A stretch of DNA of 9,693 bases from positions 1-9,693 of the forward strand of contig CAIUWU010000250.1 of assembly GCA_903902945.1 (NCBI GenBank). Reading direction: 5' to 3'. A program made the position numbers and the translations under genes. Positions 6,471 through 9,693 of this stretch are shown here, piece by piece (the first letter of the stretch is position 1; the number at the start of each line of letters is the position of its first letter). This DNA comes from an uncultured Pseudomonadota bacterium (GTDB lineage: Bacteria; Pseudomonadota; Gammaproteobacteria; Methylococcales; Methylomonadaceae). The notes beneath the pieces are model-generated. The model searched no databases, was not told the DNA's origin, and saw only the letters and a list, made by a program, of their open reading frames with translations.

Positions 6471-6483
6471 CTGTTTCATGAAC

Positions 6484-6487
6484 GGAG
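6484..6487 (+). promoter_or_regulatory. Shine-Dalgarno site that fixes the leuA start
   Basis: GGAG lies five bases before the ATG at 6493. An earlier in-frame ATG at 6478 would add five residues (MNGAL) but has no ribosome binding site, and the GGAG falls inside that extension. LeuA proteins typically begin close to the IIFDTTLRDGEQ motif, so 6493 is preferred. Confidence 0.8.
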
Positions 6488-6492
6488 CACTC

Positions 6493-8037
6493 ATGAAAGA
6501 CAAATTAATTATTTTTGATACAACCTTGCGCGATGGCGAACAAAGTCCCGGCGCATCGATGACCCGCGATGAAAAAGTACGGATTGCCCGTGCGCTGGAA
6601 CGGATGCGGGTTGATGTGATCGAAGCCGGCTTTCCTGCCGCCAGTCAGGGTGATTTTGAAGCGGTGCAGGCAGTGGCCGATACCATCAAAGACAGTACCG
6701 TCTGCGGTCTGGCGCGGGCACTGGATAAAGACATCGATCGTGCCGGTGAAGCCTTGCGCGGTGCCAACAGCTCGCGGATTCACACCTTTATCGCCACCTC
6801 ACCGATTCACATGCAGAAAAAACTCAACATGACACCGGATCAGGTGATCGAGTATGCGGTGCGGGCAGTGAAACGGGCACGACAATATACCGACAACGTC
6901 GAGTTCTCACCCGAAGATGCGGGGCGTTCCGAAGAGGATTTCCTGTGCCGGATTCTGGAAGCGGTCATCGATGCCGGTGCGACTACGCTGAATATTCCCG
7001 ATACCGTCGGTTACAGTATGCCGCAACAGTTTGGCGCCACCATTGCCAATCTGATCAACCGCATTCCCAATTCCGACAAAGCGATTTTTTCGGTTCACTG
7101 CCATAACGACTTGGGTCTGGCGGTCGCCAATTCTTTGTCAGCGGTGATGAACGGTGCCCGTCAGGTGGAATGTACTATCAACGGTCTGGGCGAACGCGCC
7201 GGTAATGCCTCGCTGGAAGAAGTAGTGATGGCAATCCGTACCCGTCAGGATTTTTTCAAATGCGATACCGGCCTCGATACCCGCGAAATCGTCACCTGCT
7301 CGAAACTGGTATCGTCGATCACCGGCTTCCCGGTACAACCCAACAAAGCCATCGTTGGCGCCAATGCCTTTGCCCATGAATCAGGCATTCATCAGGATGG
7401 TGTACTGAAAAACCGCGAAACCTACGAAATCATGCTGGCCGAAGATGTGGGCTGGACCACCAACCGCATGGTACTGGGTAAACATTCCGGCCGTAACGCC
7501 TTTAAAACCCGCATGGCCGAACTGGGCGTACAGTTTGAAACCGAGACCGACCTGAATGATGCCTTTTTCCGCTTCAAACAACTGGCCGACAAAAAACACG
7601 ATATTTTCGATGAAGATTTGCAGGCCTTGATTTCCGAACAAAGTTTTGAAGCCGAAGACGAGCACATCAAATTGCTGAGCCTGAAAGTCTGCTCAGAAAC
7701 CGGCGAAGTACCGGTGGCCAGCGTAACCATCCGCGTCGACGGCAAGGAACTGACTGGCCAGTCCACCGGCGGCGGTGCGGTCGATGCCAGCCTGAAAGCC
7801 ATTGAAAGCCTGGTCAATACCGGCTCGACACTGGCCTTATATTCAGTGAACAACATTACCACCGGTACCGATGCGCAGGGTGAAGTGACCGTACGACTGG
7901 AAAAGGCCGGCCGCATCGTCAACGGCTCCGGCGCCGATACCGACATTGTCATCGCCTCGGCCAAGGCTTACATCAACGCCATCAACAAGCTGCAAAGTGC
8001 TGATCAGAAACAGCATCCGCAAATGGGTGACGTTTAA
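6493..8037 (+). CDS. leuA: 2-isopropylmalate synthase
   Basis: LeuA condenses acetyl-CoA with 2-oxoisovalerate (3-methyl-2-oxobutanoate) to form 2-isopropylmalate, the first committed step of leucine synthesis, and is normally feedback-inhibited by leucine. The product has 514 residues, close to the 523 of E. coli. The N-terminal TIM-barrel catalytic domain (about 1-280) has FDTTLRDGEQSPG (8-20) with R13 and D14, and the metal-binding HCHND motif (202-206); metal ligands by family comparison are D14, H202, H204 and N238. The flexible subdomains follow, with NAFAHESGIHQDG at 291-303. The C-terminal leucine-binding regulatory domain spans about 390-500, with NGSGADTDIV at 477-486. All the expected motifs are present. 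It is preceded by a Leu-rich leader peptide, which implies transcription attenuation. leuB, leuC and leuD are not adjacent; the next gene begins five bases after the stop and is a DNA repair gene. Confidence 0.97.
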   Translation: MKDKLIIFDTTLRDGEQSPGASMTRDEKVRIARALERMRVDVIEAGFPAASQGDFEAVQAVADTIKDSTVCGLARALDKDIDRAGEALRGANSSRIHTFIATSPIHMQKKLNMTPDQVIEYAVRAVKRARQYTDNVEFSPEDAGRSEEDFLCRILEAVIDAGATTLNIPDTVGYSMPQQFGATIANLINRIPNSDKAIFSVHCHNDLGLAVANSLSAVMNGARQVECTINGLGERAGNASLEEVVMAIRTRQDFFKCDTGLDTREIVTCSKLVSSITGFPVQPNKAIVGANAFAHESGIHQDGVLKNRETYEIMLAEDVGWTTNRMVLGKHSGRNAFKTRMAELGVQFETETDLNDAFFRFKQLADKKHDIFDEDLQALISEQSFEAEDEHIKLLSLKVCSETGEVPVASVTIRVDGKELTGQSTGGGAVDASLKAIESLVNTGSTLALYSVNNITTGTDAQGEVTVRLEKAGRIVNGSGADTDIVIASAKAYINAINKLQSADQKQHPQMGDV

Positions 8038-8042
8038 AGCCG

Positions 8043-8726
8043 ATGGCAGTCGATCACGCTAGCCGTCTGCAATATCTGGAGGCGATGGGCATTCAGGTCT
8101 GGGAATCCAGACAGCCCTCGCCTGCTTCCGCCGCTACAGCATCGGTCACCGTTGACAACGACCACCATCAGGACTTATGGCATACCCTGCAACAACAAGT
8201 AGCCGGATGCCATGCCTGTGCGCTGGCGGAAACTCGGACACAAACGGTTTTTGGCGTTGGCAATCAGCAGGCCGACTGGCTGCTGATCGGCGAAGCACCG
8301 GGACAAAACGAAGATTTACAGGGCGAACCATTTGTCGGCAAAGCCGGACAGCTGCTCAATGAAATGCTGCGGGCAATCGGCCTGAGCCGTCAGCAGGTTT
8401 ACATTGCCAATATGCTCAAATGCCGGCCACCGAATAACCGTGATCCGCTGGTCGCTGAAGTGACCGCCTGCAATGCTTTTTTGCAACAGCAGATTGCCCT
8501 GATCAGGCCCAAAATCATTCTGGCAGTGGGGCGGATTGCCGCCCAAAACCTGTTAAACACCCAGCAACCGTTAAGCCGCCTACGCGGCATTCAGCATCAG
8601 CTCCAAGGCACGCCGCTGGTGATAGTCCATCATCCGGCCTATCTGCTGCGTTCGTTGACTGAAAAAGCCAAAGCCTGGGAAGATTTACAATTTGCATTAC
8701 ATGTCTACCAATCGGTTACTGATTAA
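8043..8726 (+). CDS. Type 4 uracil-DNA glycosylase (UdgA)
   Basis: A cytoplasmic base excision repair enzyme that removes uracil from DNA. Its 227 residues carry the type 4 signatures: an iron-sulfur cysteine set C56-x2-C59 (CHAC), C127 (LKCRPP) and C143; active-site motif GEAPGQNED (83-91) followed by GEPFVGKAGQLL (94-105); and the C-terminal loop HHPAYLLR (196-203). An additional N-terminal part (about 1-45), with LQYLEAMGIQVWESR at 9-23 and then a low-complexity Ala/Ser/Thr linker, precedes the catalytic domain; I do not know its role. The gene begins five bases after leuA and ends two bases before rimI, so it is probably in the same operon. It is only distantly similar to the type 5 enzyme at 1473-2147 and is not a recent duplicate of it. 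Confidence 0.94.
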   Translation: MAVDHASRLQYLEAMGIQVWESRQPSPASAATASVTVDNDHHQDLWHTLQQQVAGCHACALAETRTQTVFGVGNQQADWLLIGEAPGQNEDLQGEPFVGKAGQLLNEMLRAIGLSRQQVYIANMLKCRPPNNRDPLVAEVTACNAFLQQQIALIRPKIILAVGRIAAQNLLNTQQPLSRLRGIQHQLQGTPLVIVHHPAYLLRSLTEKAKAWEDLQFALHVYQSVTD

Positions 8727-8728
8727 TC

Positions 8729-9286
8729 ATGTGGAAATTACTGCACAATCTCAAACAAACTTTTTTTTATGACGCCGACCGCGAGTTTTATGCCAAGGTT
8801 TTTCCCGAATCGGTCAAGGAAGTGGATTTGCTGAAAATCCGCAAAATGGATCAGGCCGATATGGCAGAAGTGCTGGCGATTGAAAACTGCAATTATGAAT
8901 TCCCCTGGTCAGCCGGCGTATTTGATGACTGTTTCCGCACTCTGACTTATACCTGCTGGGTATGCATCGATCATCAGGACTGCGTTGTCGGTTATGCGAT
9001 CATTTCAGCGATCATCGGCGAAGCCCATATCATGAATATCAGCGTCAGCCCGGCGTTTCAGGGCCGAGGTGTCGGCCGCAAGCTATTGAATCACCTGATT
9101 GACTATGCCCGCCCGCGCGCCGAAAAGATTTTTTTGGAAGTCCGCCCCAGCAATCCGGGCGCGATTCATCTCTACCGGAGCGTGGGTTTTGTAGAAATCG
9201 GCATCCGCAAAGGTTATTACCCTGCCAAAGATGGCCGCGAAGACGCGATTATGTTTGAGCTGGATTTGCTCAGACCACTGCCCTGA
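8729..9286 (+). CDS. rimI: Ribosomal protein S18-alanine N-acetyltransferase
   Basis: RimI is a cytoplasmic GNAT enzyme that transfers acetyl from acetyl-CoA to the N-terminal alanine of ribosomal protein S18. Of 185 residues, about 34-185 form the GNAT domain. The acetyl-CoA loop Q111-G-R-G-V-G116 follows ISVSPAF (104-110). The RimI-specific block LEVRPSNPGAIHLYRSVGF (136-154) and then KGYYPAKDGREDAI (161-174) closely resemble E. coli RimI; E137 and Y149 lie where the family has catalytic residues. The ATG at 8729 gives roughly 30 residues more than a typical RimI of about 150, and has no visible Shine-Dalgarno, though its position two bases after the udgA stop allows coupling. A TTG at 8828, with AAGGA (8816-8820) seven bases upstream, would give a standard-length RimI and is a real alternative start. 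It is the last gene of the probable leuA-udgA-rimI operon, convergent with truD. Confidence 0.93.
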   Translation: MWKLLHNLKQTFFYDADREFYAKVFPESVKEVDLLKIRKMDQADMAEVLAIENCNYEFPWSAGVFDDCFRTLTYTCWVCIDHQDCVVGYAIISAIIGEAHIMNISVSPAFQGRGVGRKLLNHLIDYARPRAEKIFLEVRPSNPGAIHLYRSVGFVEIGIRKGYYPAKDGREDAIMFELDLLRPLP

Positions 9287-9302
9287 TTTTCACGGCCTTA
9301 CT

Positions 9303-9693
9303 TTACTCGCTGATGGTTACTAGCTCGCGCAGCAAGCCCGTCGCATAACTACCCGCAGGCAGACGAAACGACAGACATAAGGTCTGCGGCTCTTCAAACT
9401 GCCAACGTAAATCATCGACCATCACCCGCATCGCCCGCCGATCCAGATCGACACCGGCAGCCAGTAGGCCTTCGGCCAACTCGGGCTGACTGGCGATAAC
9501 CGCCTGTTCAAGCGCTAACGCCTGACCGCTGCAGGTATTCGACCCTTTACCCCATAACAGCGCGGTGGGATGAATATCCGCACTATCGAGTCGGGCTTGC
9601 AGTGCGGCATCAATGCTGTCGCTGGCAAAATAACTATGCGAATTCGCCAGCTGCAACACATCGCCGGGGAGGCCCTGATTCCAGGTTTGCATC
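9303..9693 (-). CDS. truD: tRNA pseudouridine(13) synthase TruD, C-terminal part
   Basis: This is a minus-strand frame ending at TAA (9305-9303) and still open at the right edge, giving about the last 130 residues of a protein usually near 340-360 residues. TruD converts uridine 13 of tRNA(Glu) to pseudouridine. Matching segments are WNQGLPGDVLQL, LWGKGSNTCSGQALALEQ and the near-terminal LPAGSYATGLLREL, which is characteristic of the TruD C-terminus. The catalytic aspartate lies in the N-terminal half, outside the window. The methionine encoded at 9692-9690 is an internal residue, not the start. The gene converges on rimI with only 16 bases between the stops, and I see no clear terminator there. 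Confidence 0.92.
   Translation of the reverse strand, partial: MQTWNQGLPGDVLQLANSHSYFASDSIDAALQARLDSADIHPTALLWGKGSNTCSGQALALEQAVIASQPELAEGLLAAGVDLDRRAMRVMVDDLRWQFEEPQTLCLSFRLPAGSYATGLLRELVTISE

Noticed and set aside
6478..6492. ATG at 6478 as the leuA start
   Set aside because: It has no ribosome binding site, and the GGAG at 6484-6487 is correctly placed for the ATG at 6493, which gives the usual LeuA N-terminus.
7422..7964. Minus-strand ORF of 180 codons inside leuA
   Set aside because: It is antisense to a fully conserved part of leuA. The product is Ser/Ala/Thr-rich with no recognisable motif.
1..9693. CRISPR arrays, insertion sequences, phage genes or toxin-antitoxin pairs
   Set aside because: No spaced direct repeats, terminal inverted repeats, transposase or integrase motifs, or paired small ORFs of that type were seen; the only notable direct repeat is the 12-base one in the leader.

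Overview
The window looks like chromosomal DNA of a gammaproteobacterium. The evidence is an ordinary-sized UvrC followed directly by PgsA, a leucine-attenuated leuA, a RimI closely matching the enterobacterial pattern and a TruD C-terminus. The gene mix would suit a Methylococcales-type environmental bacterium, but that placement is only an impression. No mobile element, CRISPR array, rRNA or tRNA was seen. Base composition looks even throughout, so most of the window reads as core genome.

Layout. (1) 1-1327, minus strand: the first 442 residues of a heavy-metal-type RND efflux pump, running off the left edge. (2) 1473-4544, plus strand: a tight cluster of a type 5 uracil-DNA glycosylase (UdgB), uvrC (ATGA overlap) and pgsA (11-base overlap). 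(3) 4583-4606: a hairpin with a short T-rich tail. (4) 4614-6247: an atypical TetR-like regulator and, 14 bases later, a UDP-glucuronate 4-epimerase. (5) 6248-6492: a regulatory region with a good sigma70-type promoter, a 31-codon leucine-rich leader peptide and possible attenuator hairpins. (6) 6493-9286: leuA, a type 4 uracil-DNA glycosylase (UdgA) and rimI, closely packed. (7) 9303-9693, minus strand: the C-terminal end of truD, convergent with rimI.

How the genes relate. The first cluster joins base excision repair (UdgB) and nucleotide excision repair (UvrC) to phospholipid synthesis (PgsA). The second probable operon places a leucine-biosynthesis enzyme under a leucine-sensing leader, with a second, distinct uracil-DNA glycosylase and a ribosomal-protein acetyltransferase downstream, so leucine supply may also affect those two genes. 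The least expected feature is the leucine leader ORF at 6314-6409. Nine of its last 13 codons are Leu, it contains a perfect 12-base tandem repeat, and the best promoter predicts a transcript beginning only a few bases before its ATG.

No wholly new system is evident. The observations most worth checking are the leader/attenuator, the TetR-like protein's altered helix-turn-helix, the acidic pattern in the RND pump's TM4, and the presence of two uracil-DNA glycosylase families.
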